From positions 94,492 through 158,491 of the forward strand of contig NZ_JAQNCS010000004.1 in the NCBI RefSeq assembly GCF_049472655.1: a DNA stretch of 64,000 nucleotides, given 5' to 3'. Below the pieces are notes generated by a model that had not been told where the DNA came from, did not search any database, and saw only the letters and a program-made list of their open reading frames with translations. Every line of letters begins with the position of its first letter. The stretch's first letter is position 1. Made by a program: the position numbers and the translations under genes. This DNA comes from Deferribacter abyssi. Its GTDB lineage: Bacteria; Chrysiogenota; Deferribacteres; Deferribacterales; Deferribacteraceae. Positions 23,762-32,731 of the stretch are shown one piece after another.

Positions 23762-26074
23762 TTATTTTTTCAAAACTAATTCAAACACTTCATCAATACT
23801 TTTAACAAAGTGGAAGTGGACACTTTTTTTAACATCGGATGGTATATCTGTCAAGTCTTTCTTGTTTTCTTCTGGTAAAATTACATCTTTTAATTTAGCT
23901 CTGTGTGCCGCTAATACTTTTTCTTTAATCCCACCCACGGGTAGCACTTTACCTCTTAATGTAATTTCTCCTGTCATAGCAATTCTACAATTTACAGGTC
24001 TGTCTGTTAATGCAGACATAATAGCAGTAGCAATTGTAATACCTGCTGAAGGGCCATCTTTTGGAACTGCGCCCTCTGGCACATGTATATGTAAATCAAA
24101 TTCTTTAAACTTAAAATCAGGAATTTTATAAACACCGGCCCTACTTTTTACAACAGTAAGAGCAGCCTGAGCTGATTCTTGCATAACTTCTCCAATTTGA
24201 CCCGTAATAGTCATTTTACCATTCCCATCAAAAATGGCTACTTCTGTCTGCAAAATTTCTCCACCGTAAGGTGTCCACGCAAGTCCTGTAGCCACTCCCA
24301 CTTCAAAATCTTCTTCCACTTCTTCAACTCTAAATTTCTTCACTCCCAAATATTTCTCAATATTCTTTGCACTTATAACAACTTGCTTTAATTTTTCATT
24401 ACTAACTAGCTTCTTAACACCTTTTCTAACAAGAGCAGCAATCTCTCTCTCCAAGTTTCTAACACCAGCTTCTCTGGTATAATACCATATTACATTGTAA
24501 ATAGCAGAATCAGTTATTTTTATTTTATCCCCTTCAATAGAATGCTCTTTAAGTTGTTTAGGAATCAAGAACTTTTTTGCTATATTAAATTTTTCACTCT
24601 CTGTGTATCCTGAAATTTCTATAATTTCCATTCTATCAAGAAGCGCAGATGGTATCGTTTCTGTGGTATTTGCTGTAGTAATAAAAAATACCTTTGATAA
24701 ATCAAATTCAACTTCAAGATAATGATCCATAAATGCATTATTCTGTTCAGGATCAAGAGCTTCTAGTAAAGCGGAAGCTGGATCTCCTCTAAAATCTGAA
24801 CCAAGTTTATCTATTTCATCTAATAAAAAAACAGGATTCATACTCTTTGCTTTCCTCATTGACTGTATTAGCTTACCAGGAAGAGCACCTATATACGTCC
24901 TTCTATGCCCCCTTATCTCTGCTTCATCTCTTACACCACCTAAGCTTATGCGAATAAATTTACGACCCAAAGATTCTGCTATAGATTTAGCAAGAGATGT
25001 CTTCCCTACTCCCGGAGGTCCAACAAAGCACAGAATAGGCCCTTTAATATCTGGTGATACTTTTCTAACAGCAAGAAACTCCAGTATCCTTTCTTTAACC
25101 TTTTCCAATCCATAATGGTCTCTATCTAAAATCTCTTCAGCTTTTTTAATATCTATTTTATCTTCAGTGTAAATACCCCATGGCAAACTTGTAAGCCAAT
25201 CAAGATAATTCCTGACAACTGTTGATTCTGCACTCATTGGGGACATAATTTTTAATTTTTTTAACTCACGTTCAGCCTTTTCACGAACTTCTTCAGGCAT
25301 GTTTAAACTTTTAATTTTAGATTCAATCTCTTCTAAATCTGCCTTTAAATCGTCATCTTTACCAAGTTCCTTTTGTATAGCTTTTATCTGTTCATTGAGA
25401 TAATATTCTCTTTGAGCTTTTGACATTTGAGCTTTTACTCTATGCTTTATTCTCTCATCAATTTTTGCAATTTCCAATTCCGTCTGTAATAATTCAATTA
25501 ATTTTTCAGCTCTCTCTTCCACTACATCTCTACTCAAAATAGTTTGTAGTTCATCAAGTCTAAACTGCAAGTTTGAAGCAATAAGATATACAAGTTTATT
25601 TAAGTCACTAATATCTTTTAAAGTATCATAAATATCAGCAGGTATTTTTTTTGAAATTTTCATATATTCTTCAAACGATTTTAGAAGCGTTTCTTTTAAT
25701 GGACTTATAACTGATTCATTCAAAACTTCATCTGGCAACTCTTCAACTTCCACAAAAGTTGTTTCATCGTCATCCACAAAATTTATAATTTTTGCTCTTT
25801 TAACCCCTTCGACCAATATTTTTATTGTATTATCAGGAAGTTTTAGAATCTGCAATATTTCCGCAACTACTCCTACTTCATAAATATCCTCTTTTTTAGG
25901 TTTGTCTATCTGAGAGTCTTTTTGTAATGTCAAAAATATTCTTTTATCTGTTTCATCTGCTACTTTTACAGCAGACACTGATTTTGGTCTCCCCACAAAC
26001 ACAGGAACAATCATATATGGAAAAACAACCAAATCTCTCAAAGGAATCAACGGATACTGTTCAATCTGTGCCAT
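23762..26074 (-). CDS. lon: ATP-dependent protease Lon
   Basis: This 770-residue Lon has the N-terminal substrate domain (PLIPLRDLVVFPYMIVPVFV). The AAA module has Walker A GPPGVGKTSLAK near residue 355 and Walker B PVFLLDEIDKLG. The C-terminal Ser-Lys protease has the catalytic Ser in KDGPSAGITIATA near residue 680. Lon degrades misfolded and regulatory proteins in the cytoplasm. It lies next to clpX, clpP and tig as in many bacteria, but a 17-bp hairpin separates it from clpX, so it probably has its own promoter as well. Confidence 0.98.
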   Translation of the reverse strand: MAQIEQYPLIPLRDLVVFPYMIVPVFVGRPKSVSAVKVADETDKRIFLTLQKDSQIDKPKKEDIYEVGVVAEILQILKLPDNTIKILVEGVKRAKIINFVDDDETTFVEVEELPDEVLNESVISPLKETLLKSFEEYMKISKKIPADIYDTLKDISDLNKLVYLIASNLQFRLDELQTILSRDVVEERAEKLIELLQTELEIAKIDERIKHRVKAQMSKAQREYYLNEQIKAIQKELGKDDDLKADLEEIESKIKSLNMPEEVREKAERELKKLKIMSPMSAESTVVRNYLDWLTSLPWGIYTEDKIDIKKAEEILDRDHYGLEKVKERILEFLAVRKVSPDIKGPILCFVGPPGVGKTSLAKSIAESLGRKFIRISLGGVRDEAEIRGHRRTYIGALPGKLIQSMRKAKSMNPVFLLDEIDKLGSDFRGDPASALLEALDPEQNNAFMDHYLEVEFDLSKVFFITTANTTETIPSALLDRMEIIEISGYTESEKFNIAKKFLIPKQLKEHSIEGDKIKITDSAIYNVIWYYTREAGVRNLEREIAALVRKGVKKLVSNEKLKQVVISAKNIEKYLGVKKFRVEEVEEDFEVGVATGLAWTPYGGEILQTEVAIFDGNGKMTITGQIGEVMQESAQAALTVVKSRAGVYKIPDFKFKEFDLHIHVPEGAVPKDGPSAGITIATAIMSALTDRPVNCRIAMTGEITLRGKVLPVGGIKEKVLAAHRAKLKDVILPEENKKDLTDIPSDVKKSVHFHFVKSIDEVFELVLKK

Positions 26075-26149
26075 ATTTTACCTCTTTAGATTTTTTCGAA
26101 TTGATACAATAACTGATTTTGTTTGATTTTTATTTGATTAACAAAATTA

Positions 26150-26189
26150 AAACAGCTTAAAACTGGCACAAACCAGTTTTAAGCTGTTT
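26150..26189 (-). terminator. 17-bp hairpin terminator overlapping the clpX stop
   Basis: A perfect 17-bp stem, AAACAGCTTAAAACTGG/CCAGTTTTAAGCTGTTT, with a 6-base loop, is followed leftward by TTAATTTTGTT. The clpX stop codon (26181-26179) and its last codons lie inside the 5' arm. It should end most clpX transcripts before lon. Confidence 0.75.
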
Positions 26190-27411
26190 CCTGTTTATTT
26201 TCAAACATTAAAACCGGTTCTGCCTGCTTATTAATAACATCTTCTGTTATAATACATTCTTGCAACCCTTTAATAGACGGAATTCTATACATCAAATCAA
26301 GCATAGCTTCTTCTATAATAGACCTCAAACCGCGAGCACCTGTCTTTCTTGAAATAGCTTTTTTAGCAATAGCTCTTAATGCTCCTTGAGTAAATGTTAG
26401 TTTTACATTGTCAAACTTAAATATTTCCTGAAACTGCTTTACAAGCGAATTTTTAGGCTCCACAAGTATCTTAATCAAAGCATCTTCATCAAGATCTTGT
26501 AACGTAGCAATTACTGGCAATCTACCCACAAATTCTGGTATCAAACCATATTTAATCAAATCTTCAGGCTGTACCTCTTTTAAAATTTCATCTCTTGTCA
26601 TATCGTTTGTACTTTTAATATCTGTACCAAAACCAAGTGTTTTTTTACCAATTCTTCTCTTAATCACATCTTCAAGTCCAGCAAATGCTCCTCCACATAT
26701 AAAAAGTATATTAGTGGTATCTATCTGAATATACTCTTGATGAGGATGCTTTCTTCCTCCCTGAGGTGGAATATTTGCTACTGTTCCCTCTATAATTTTC
26801 AACAACGCTTGTTGAACCCCTTCGCCGCTCACATCTCTGGTAATTGAAGGACTATCGGTTTTCCTGGATATTTTATCAATCTCATCAATAAAGATTATCC
26901 CCTTTGATGCTCTTTCCACATCATAGTCTGCAGCCTGAATTAATTTTAAAACCACATTTTCGACATCTTCACCCACATACCCTGCTTCAGTAAGTGTAGT
27001 TGCGTCAGCAATAGCAAAAGGGACATTTAAGATCTTAGCAAGCGTCCTGGCAAGTAGAGTTTTACCTGTTCCTGTAGGTCCCATTAATAAAATATTTGAT
27101 TTCTCAATCTCAACATCTGATTTTACACCAAAAAGCACTCTTTTGTAATGATTATACACAGCAACACTTAAAATCTTTTTAGCATCTTCTTGTCCAATCA
27201 CATATTTATCAAGTTTAGCCTTAATCTCTTCTGGTCTTAAAAGTTTTATTTCTTTATCTTTATCTTCTTTTGATATATCTTCCTGTAAAATCTCAGAACA
27301 TAACTCTACACACTCATCACATATATATACATTTGGACCAGCAATTAACTTTTTAACTTCATCCTGATGTTTACCACAGAATGAACAATACAAATTTTCC
27401 TTGTTTTTCAT
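26179..27411 (-). CDS. clpX: ATP-dependent Clp protease ATP-binding subunit ClpX
   Basis: This 410-residue AAA+ unfoldase delivers substrates to ClpP. The N-terminal zinc-binding domain has CSFC and CDEC (residues 9-12 and 34-37), Walker A is GPTGTGKTLLARTL and Walker B IIFIDEIDKI. The GYVGEDVE and RKTGARGLRSI segments and the IGF-type loop (IGKKTLGFGTD) fit ClpX. It is separated from clpP by about 70 bases. Its stop codon lies inside the terminator hairpin. Confidence 0.98.
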   Translation of the reverse strand: MKNKENLYCSFCGKHQDEVKKLIAGPNVYICDECVELCSEILQEDISKEDKDKEIKLLRPEEIKAKLDKYVIGQEDAKKILSVAVYNHYKRVLFGVKSDVEIEKSNILLMGPTGTGKTLLARTLAKILNVPFAIADATTLTEAGYVGEDVENVVLKLIQAADYDVERASKGIIFIDEIDKISRKTDSPSITRDVSGEGVQQALLKIIEGTVANIPPQGGRKHPHQEYIQIDTTNILFICGGAFAGLEDVIKRRIGKKTLGFGTDIKSTNDMTRDEILKEVQPEDLIKYGLIPEFVGRLPVIATLQDLDEDALIKILVEPKNSLVKQFQEIFKFDNVKLTFTQGALRAIAKKAISRKTGARGLRSIIEEAMLDLMYRIPSIKGLQECIITEDVINKQAEPVLMFENKQETA

Positions 27412-27481
27412 TGATTACACCCCATAAGTCTGAACTGATTCGAAACACTCTAAATAGAAAATAGAGAAAAAAGTTATAATA

Positions 27482-28069
27482 TCAACCCCTTTTTTCTATA
27501 CATTCGTCAATGAGACCATATTCTTTAGCTTCAATTGCACTCATAAAAAAATCTCTGTCAGAATCTTTGTCTATCTGTTTTTCACTTCTACCTGTATTCT
27601 CAGCCAAAATCTTGTTTATAATTTTCTTCATCCTCAAAATCTCCTGAGCATGAATTTCAATATCTTTTGCTTGCCCTTGAAACCCGCCAAGTGGCTGATG
27701 TATCATTATTCTAGCATGTGGTAGCGCAAATCTTTTACCTTTTGCTCCACTTGATAGAAGTACAGCAGCCATACTCGCCGCTTGTCCAATGCAAATTGTA
27801 GTGACATCAGGCTTAATATAATTCATCGTATCATAAATTGCCAAACCACTAGTAATAACTCCACCAGGACTATTTATATAAAGATAAATATCTTTATCAG
27901 GGTCATCAGCCTCTAAAAACAGCATTTGAGCTATAATAACATTAGCAACATTATCATCAATAGAAGTTCCTAAAAATATAATTCTATCTTTTAATAATCG
28001 TGAGTAAATATCATAGGCTCTTTCGCCTCTACCTGTTTGCTCAATAACATAAGGGATAAAAAAACTCAT
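27482..28069 (-). CDS. clpP: ATP-dependent Clp protease proteolytic subunit
   Basis: This 195-residue serine protease subunit has the active Ser in GQAASMAAVLLSSGAKG and the active His in RIMIHQPLGGFQGQA. The catalytic Asp follows in the KQIDKDSDRDFFMSA region. It forms the double heptameric ring used by ClpX. It starts two bases after the trigger-factor stop codon, so it is cotranscribed with tig. Confidence 0.98.
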   Translation of the reverse strand: MSFFIPYVIEQTGRGERAYDIYSRLLKDRIIFLGTSIDDNVANVIIAQMLFLEADDPDKDIYLYINSPGGVITSGLAIYDTMNYIKPDVTTICIGQAASMAAVLLSSGAKGKRFALPHARIMIHQPLGGFQGQAKDIEIHAQEILRMKKIINKILAENTGRSEKQIDKDSDRDFFMSAIEAKEYGLIDECIEKRG

Positions 28070-28071
28070 AA

Positions 28072-29433
28072 TTACTCACCCTTACTTTCTGCTAAAGTAT
28101 TTTCATTTTTTTCTTTATTTATTTTATCTCTTTCTTCCTTAGTAACGATCTTTTCTTCGATTTTATTTTTACTAAAAATAAAATCGAATATTTTATCCGT
28201 TAAAATATTGTTTTTTAAATTGTTTATACCCCCAAACCTTTCAAGCTCTTTTTTGTACTCATCAACATTCTTTTTCAGTTTACTAGCTAATTCTTCAATT
28301 TTCTTATCTACTTCTTCATCTGTTACTTCTATTTTTTCTTTCTCAGCAATTTTATTTAAAATAAGCGCACTTTTGATCTGCTTTTCAGCAAGATTCCAGT
28401 ATTCCTCAACAAGCTTTTCTTTATTCAAGCCCAACTGATCAGGATTTACCCCATACATATACTGATATTGCTGCATTGTTTGCGTAGCAAGCCTCTCCGC
28501 TTGCTCTTTAATTAATGTATCAGGGACATCAAAAGGGTTTTCTTCAATAAGCTTTTCAATTACTTTATCATAAAGATTTTCCTTTGCAATTTGTTCAACT
28601 TCTTCTTCAAGATCCCTCCGCACTTTTACTCTTAAATCTTCAATAGTATTACATTCTTCATCAACATCTTTAGCAAAATCATCGTTAAGCTCAGGCTCAA
28701 TTTTCTTTTTTACTTCTTTAATATTAATTTTAAACACTGCTTTTTTCCCAGCTAGGCTTTTTTCAAAGTAATTTTCAGGGAATGTAACCTCTATCTCAAA
28801 TTCGTCACCTTTTTTATGACCAATAATCCCCTTCTCAAATTCTTCCAACAATGTCTTTGAGCCTATAATAAAACTATAATCTTTAGCGTTTCCTCCCTCA
28901 AAAGGCTCTTCATCAATAAAACCCTCAAAATCTATAACAACCATATCACCATCTTGCACTTCGGCATCATCCGCAGGCTCATAAGATATATTCTGCATTC
29001 TTAACTTCTCTAAAACCTTATCTACGTCTTCTTCTATAACTTCATCTTTTTCCTTAACAAATTCATACCCTTCATATTTTATTACATCATACTCAGGAAA
29101 AACATCCACATAAACCTTAAAAGTTATAGGCTCACCTTCTTCAAAGTTTACATCTCTTACATCAGGTGTATTAAGCGGGTTTATTTTATGCTCACTTAAA
29201 GCCTGGATTATCGATTCATTTATAACTTTTTCAAGAGCATTTACACTAATACGATGTTTAAACTGTTTCAACACTACACTTTTTGGCGCCTTACCTTTTC
29301 TAAACCCAGGGATATTCACCGTAGGAGCAATTTTTCTATATTCAGCTTCAAAAGCCTCGTTATATTTTTCCACGGGAATTTCAATTGATAATTCTTTTTG
29401 TGATTTTTCAGCGTTTTTTACTTCAACTTTCAT
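28072..29433 (-). CDS. tig: Trigger factor
   Basis: This ribosome-bound chaperone and prolyl isomerase has 453 residues. The N-terminal ribosome-binding signature is NIPGFRKGKAPKSVV. The FKBP-type isomerase domain is around residues 150-240 (GDMVVIDFEGFIDEEPFEGG). The long helical C-terminal arm ends in a charged tail. It is first in the tig-clpP-clpX group, 37 bases downstream of a tRNA-Gly gene. No terminator hairpin separates the two, apart from the tRNA itself followed by a T-run. Confidence 0.97.
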   Translation of the reverse strand: MKVEVKNAEKSQKELSIEIPVEKYNEAFEAEYRKIAPTVNIPGFRKGKAPKSVVLKQFKHRISVNALEKVINESIIQALSEHKINPLNTPDVRDVNFEEGEPITFKVYVDVFPEYDVIKYEGYEFVKEKDEVIEEDVDKVLEKLRMQNISYEPADDAEVQDGDMVVIDFEGFIDEEPFEGGNAKDYSFIIGSKTLLEEFEKGIIGHKKGDEFEIEVTFPENYFEKSLAGKKAVFKINIKEVKKKIEPELNDDFAKDVDEECNTIEDLRVKVRRDLEEEVEQIAKENLYDKVIEKLIEENPFDVPDTLIKEQAERLATQTMQQYQYMYGVNPDQLGLNKEKLVEEYWNLAEKQIKSALILNKIAEKEKIEVTDEEVDKKIEELASKLKKNVDEYKKELERFGGINNLKNNILTDKIFDFIFSKNKIEEKIVTKEERDKINKEKNENTLAESKGE

Positions 29434-29470
29434 AATCTCCCCTTTTAAACAGGATTTTTATATAAAAAAA

Positions 29471-29543
29471 AGCGGGTGACGGGACTCGAACCCGCGACCT
29501 CAACCTTGGCAAGGTCACGCTCTACCAGCTGAGCTACACCCGC
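29471..29543 (-). tRNA. tRNA-Gly (GCC)
   Basis: The reverse strand folds as a full cloverleaf with acceptor GCGGGTG/CACCCGC, the T-loop GGTTCGAGTCC pattern, anticodon GCC in the loop TTGCCAA, and discriminator U as expected for Gly. CCA is not encoded; a run of T follows instead. Confidence 0.97.
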
Positions 29544-29559
29544 TTTATTCGTCCACTTA

Positions 29560-29641
29560 TGCGAGTGGAGGGACTCGAACCCCCACGCCGGATGGCACTA
29601 GATCCTAAGTCTAGCGCGTCTACCAGTTCCGCCACACTCGC
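29560..29641 (-). tRNA. tRNA-Leu (TAG)
   Basis: The acceptor is GCGAGTG/CACTCGC with discriminator A. The anticodon stem-loop CTAGA-CTTAGGA-TCTAG gives anticodon TAG. A long variable arm (TGCCATCCGGCG) is present, as required for class II tRNA-Leu. CCA is not encoded. Confidence 0.96.
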
Positions 29642-29653
29642 AAAAGAATTAAG

Positions 29654-29727
29654 GGTGAGTGACGGGACTTGAACCCGCGACCGCTGGGGCCACAACCCAG
29701 TGCTCTACCAACTGAGCTACACCCACC
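29654..29727 (-). tRNA. tRNA-His (GTG)
   Basis: The anticodon loop TTGTGGC in the stem CTGGG/CCCAG gives GTG. A genome-encoded extra G at the 5' end (29727) faces discriminator C, the histidine identity pair. The acceptor has one G-U pair. CCA is not encoded. Confidence 0.96.
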
Positions 29728-29735
29728 ATAAAAAG

Positions 29736-29809
<74 letters not shown>

Positions 29810-29828
29810 ATTACTTTTTGGACTGATA

Positions 29829-29857
29829 TCAATAGCAAAACATGGTAACGTTGTCAA
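29829..29857 (-). promoter_or_regulatory. Promoter of the tRNA-tig group
   Basis: Reading leftward, TTGACA (29857-29852) and TATTGA (29834-29829) are 17 bases apart, and tRNA-Arg begins about 20 bases later. The -35 is a perfect consensus match. Confidence 0.7.
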
Positions 29858-30111
29858 CCAAATTTTTTTAATGGAGTCACCCCATTTTTTGTAAAACCTT
29901 GCTTGAACTTGCTTATGGAAAAATATTTTCTGGGTTCAAGTTCCCATAATACCTCCATAAATGGCGGTTTTAGAGGAACTTGCCTCGGAGCAAAACCGGA
30001 TATTTCGCAAAAATGAAGAAAATGTTTTTCCACAAACAATAACATGCAACTATTTATTATATATACATAGATCAAACTAACAATAAAAAAATCGGGTGTC
30101 TCCAGAATTTT
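29858..30111. other. Non-coding stretch with hairpins
   Basis: No convincing gene lies here; the one open frame on the minus strand (30075-29854) has an odd composition and no recognisable domain. The segment holds a nested hairpin, CGGTTTT/AAAACCG (29965-29971 and 29992-29998) with GAGG/CCTC inside. It also holds three copies of GAACTTG or its complement within about 80 bases. It is visibly richer in GC than the surrounding spacers. It may be a dispersed repeat or an untranslated RNA; neither is proven. Confidence 0.45.
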
Positions 30112-30408
30112 TTATTTACAAGTAGGATCAATTCCTGTCGTTTCAATCAATTTCTCAACGATAGCCTTAACATCTTCATCTACAACATAATAACAAACGG
30201 TTGTCCCTTCTCTTTTGCAATCAAGTATACCTTTATTCTTCAAAGCTATTAGATGTTGACTTGTGGTAGCTTGAGGAATATTCAGACCTTCACAAATCTT
30301 AGAAACATTACATTCATTGTTCAACAATCCAATTACAATTTGTAGCCTCACTGGATGACCAAGTATTTTGAATTTTTCAGCGTAAGTTTCCAACCATTTC
30401 TTATCCAT
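30112..30408 (-). CDS. ArsR-family regulator (second copy)
   Basis: This 98-residue winged-helix protein has the ArsR core KILGHPVRLQIVIGL and the recognition helix PQATTSQHLIAL. The start ATG at 30408 was chosen because GGGGG lies just upstream. Cys33 (NECNV) and Cys72 (TVCYYV) sit where the other ArsR of this window has Cys31 and Cys70. Extra cysteines are at 39, 64 and 97. It stands alone: the next gene downstream on this strand is the tRNA group beyond a 300-base gap, so its targets lie elsewhere or it controls only itself. The signal sensed is unknown. Confidence 0.85.
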   Translation of the reverse strand: MDKKWLETYAEKFKILGHPVRLQIVIGLLNNECNVSKICEGLNIPQATTSQHLIALKNKGILDCKREGTTVCYYVVDEDVKAIVEKLIETTGIDPTCK

Positions 30409-30427
30409 CGAAACCCCCAATATATGA

Positions 30428-30462
30428 ATATACAAGTATATAAATAAAAAAAAACAAATCAA
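30428..30462 (-). promoter_or_regulatory. Promoter and operator of the second arsR
   Basis: Reading leftward, TTGATT (30462-30457) and TATACT (30440-30435) are 16 bases apart. The inverted repeat ATATAC-TT-GTATAT (30441-30428) covers the -10, with further weak symmetry outside. This layout repeats that of the efflux operon. Confidence 0.6.
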
Positions 30463-30493
30463 TAAAAACTTTATTTTTTTGCAAGATAATACT

Positions 30494-31084
30494 TTAATAT
30501 GACTTTATTACTCCAATAATCCCTTCTCTTATATAATGAACTGAAATTGCAGCAAGAATCAAACCAATAACTTTTGTAATTACATCTGTTACATTTTTCC
30601 CTAAAAGATCAAGAATTTCTCTTCCAAAATACAATATAAAATAAGTAAATACAAAAGAAACAATACCTGAAATTAACGTAGTAACCACGCCTACAGTCCC
30701 TGTTAAAACAATTGTAGCAGTAACTACTCCAGGTCCAACCATTAGCGGAGTAGCAAATGGCACAACCCCAGTTCCAGCATTATTATATTGTTTATCATCA
30801 TTACCAAAAATAATCTGAATAGAAATCAACAAAAAAAGTAAACCTCCAGCCACTCGAAAATCATGAACATCTATACCAAAAAGCCATAAAATACTGCTTC
30901 CTGCAATAGTAAAAATACCTAGCAATATAAATCCAACTAATATTGATTTATTTAAAAGACTTTTCCTGTCAGAAATCGTCATACCACTTGTAAGAGCCAT
31001 ATAAACTGGAACAAGCCCAATAGGATCTATCACTAAAAAAAGAGTTGTTATTGATTTAAAATATAAAATAAATACTTCTTTCAT
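30494..31084 (-). CDS. MarC-family integral membrane protein
   Basis: This 196-residue protein has six hydrophobic segments and the MarC/UPF0056 features LFLVIDPIGLVPVYMAL near the start and ATPLMVGPGVVTATIVL in the middle. Despite the name, members are not proven drug exporters and their role is unknown. The start overlaps the stop of the RseC-like gene by one base, so it is last in that leftward group. Confidence 0.88.
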   Translation of the reverse strand: MKEVFILYFKSITTLFLVIDPIGLVPVYMALTSGMTISDRKSLLNKSILVGFILLGIFTIAGSSILWLFGIDVHDFRVAGGLLFLLISIQIIFGNDDKQYNNAGTGVVPFATPLMVGPGVVTATIVLTGTVGVVTTLISGIVSFVFTYFILYFGREILDLLGKNVTDVITKVIGLILAAISVHYIREGIIGVIKSY

Positions 31085-31494
31085 TATACCTTCTCAACTT
31101 TTATATCTATTTTGTTTTTTCCATAAATTTTATTCAATACTATAAAATAGCCTATTACTCCAAAAAGTGAAAAAAAAGGGATAAAAATCTCAGAAAAATC
31201 AAAAATTCTCATAATAAAATGACCTATTATTGCAAAAAAAATCAAAACTATTATAGGAAAAACGTATACCAACAAAGCTGACTTCAACACTACTCTATCT
31301 TCTATATAAACCTTTACTTTATCTCCAACCTTTATCCCATCAATTAAGTCGAAATCAAACACATTAGATTCTTCTGTAATCCCACACCCTTCTTTATATT
31401 CACAAGCATGGCAACCAAGCAGTTTTTCAAACTTTATAATCATCTTTTGATTTTCTATTTTTACAACCTTACCAAAATGCTTTTTAATCCCCAT
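31084..31494 (-). CDS. RseC/MucC-like SoxR-reducing system protein
   Basis: This 136-residue protein has an N-terminal cytoplasmic domain with a cysteine group (GCHACEYKEGCG, residues 27-38), likely an Fe-S or metal site. A turn with GDKVKVYIE follows, then two membrane spans. That order is typical of RseC/MucC. In other bacteria members belong to Rsx/Rnf-linked SoxR reduction or sigma-E control. No rnf or rpoE genes are in the window, so its partner is unknown. Its start overlaps the M48 protease gene by 11 bases. Confidence 0.82.
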   Translation of the reverse strand: MGIKKHFGKVVKIENQKMIIKFEKLLGCHACEYKEGCGITEESNVFDFDLIDGIKVGDKVKVYIEDRVVLKSALLVYVFPIIVLIFFAIIGHFIMRIFDFSEIFIPFFSLFGVIGYFIVLNKIYGKNKIDIKVEKV

Positions 31495-32728
31495 ATAATT
31501 CTAACCTTTCTATTCTATCCAATAAAGGCGGATGTGAATAATTAAAGAAAACATACAACGGATGTGAAAACGGATTTGAAAGATTTTCTTTATACAATTT
31601 TATCAAAGCATTTTTTAATGGAGCCCCACTTTTCAATAGTCTAGCAGCAAAATTATCAGCTTCAAATTCATGCTTTCTTGAAATACTCATAAATATAGGC
31701 GAAACAATAAATTTGAATGGTGCAAAAAGTAGCGTCACAAGAAATAATCCAACAAAAATCGACTTCTTAAAACCAAACCACAAATATATATAATCCTTAT
31801 CTACCGCAAAATAAGTAATTAAAAACGATAATAAGATTAAAACCAATAAAATTAATAAATTTTTTATAATATGCTTCATTTTAAAATGACCCAGCTCATG
31901 AGCAATAACTGCCAACAACTCATCTACAGATAATTTATTAATCAAAGTATCAAATATAACTACTCTTTTCCTTTTTCCAAAACCCGTAAAATAAGCATTG
32001 CTGTGAGTGCTCCTTTTAGAAGCATCCATTTTAACAACTTCACGTATATTAAATCCAACTTTTTCAGATAAGCTTTTTATTTCACTCACTAGCTTTTCAT
32101 CATCTATTGGTTCAAATTTGTTAAATAAAGGAGCAATTAATACAGGATATATATAATTTAAAAATAGCATGAAAATAAAAACAAACAGGGATGCCACCAA
32201 CCACCAGTTTTGCTGAAAAGTTTCAATAGTGTTTATTATTATAAAAAGTAAAACTGAAAAAATAATTCCTCCTAATATTGTTTCTATTAGCAAGTCTTTA
32301 AAGAAAAGCACATACGACATTCTATTAAAACCATATTTTTCCTCCACGACAAATTGCCTATATAATGAAAAAGGTACGTTTATTAATCCAGTTATAAGTT
32401 GCAAACTTCCTAAAAATAAAAATGCTCTTAAAAATCCATTTTCAGTCAAATTTATAATTTGATTCGCATACCATTGTATAAAACCTGTAATAAATATCAT
32501 TAAAAAAAAGAAAAGATTAGTTATAGACTCTCCAACACCTACTTTAACTTTATCCCATTGATAATCAATACTTCTCTTTAATTCTTCAAAATTCAAAAAA
32601 TCAGGAATATCTCCCTTACTATTATAAATTATCCTTATTGCATATTTAATATTTATTATCTCAAGAAATATTTCAAAACCTTCTAGTACTACAATCACAA
32701 ATAAAATCAAATATCCTATACCTATCAT
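31484..32728 (-). CDS. M48-family membrane zinc metalloprotease (Ste24/HtpX-like)
   Basis: This 414-residue protein has several hydrophobic segments and the zinc motif HELGHFKMKH near residue 275. A downstream EADNFAARL gives the third zinc ligand (E-x3-D). TGFGKRKRVVIFDTLI before the motif matches Ste24-type members. It also carries the N-terminal peptidase-M48 helix region. Such enzymes cut membrane or lipid-modified proteins and help membrane quality control. It starts three bases after the transporter gene. Confidence 0.9.
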   Translation of the reverse strand: MIGIGYLILFVIVVLEGFEIFLEIINIKYAIRIIYNSKGDIPDFLNFEELKRSIDYQWDKVKVGVGESITNLFFFLMIFITGFIQWYANQIINLTENGFLRAFLFLGSLQLITGLINVPFSLYRQFVVEEKYGFNRMSYVLFFKDLLIETILGGIIFSVLLFIIINTIETFQQNWWLVASLFVFIFMLFLNYIYPVLIAPLFNKFEPIDDEKLVSEIKSLSEKVGFNIREVVKMDASKRSTHSNAYFTGFGKRKRVVIFDTLINKLSVDELLAVIAHELGHFKMKHIIKNLLILLVLILLSFLITYFAVDKDYIYLWFGFKKSIFVGLFLVTLLFAPFKFIVSPIFMSISRKHEFEADNFAARLLKSGAPLKNALIKLYKENLSNPFSHPLYVFFNYSHPPLLDRIERLELYGD

Positions 32729-32731
32729 ATC

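Noticed and set aside
29854..30075. 73-codon minus-strand ORF
   Set aside because: It has no ribosome site, covers the hairpin region and the tRNA promoter, and has no recognisable domain, so I kept it as non-coding DNA.
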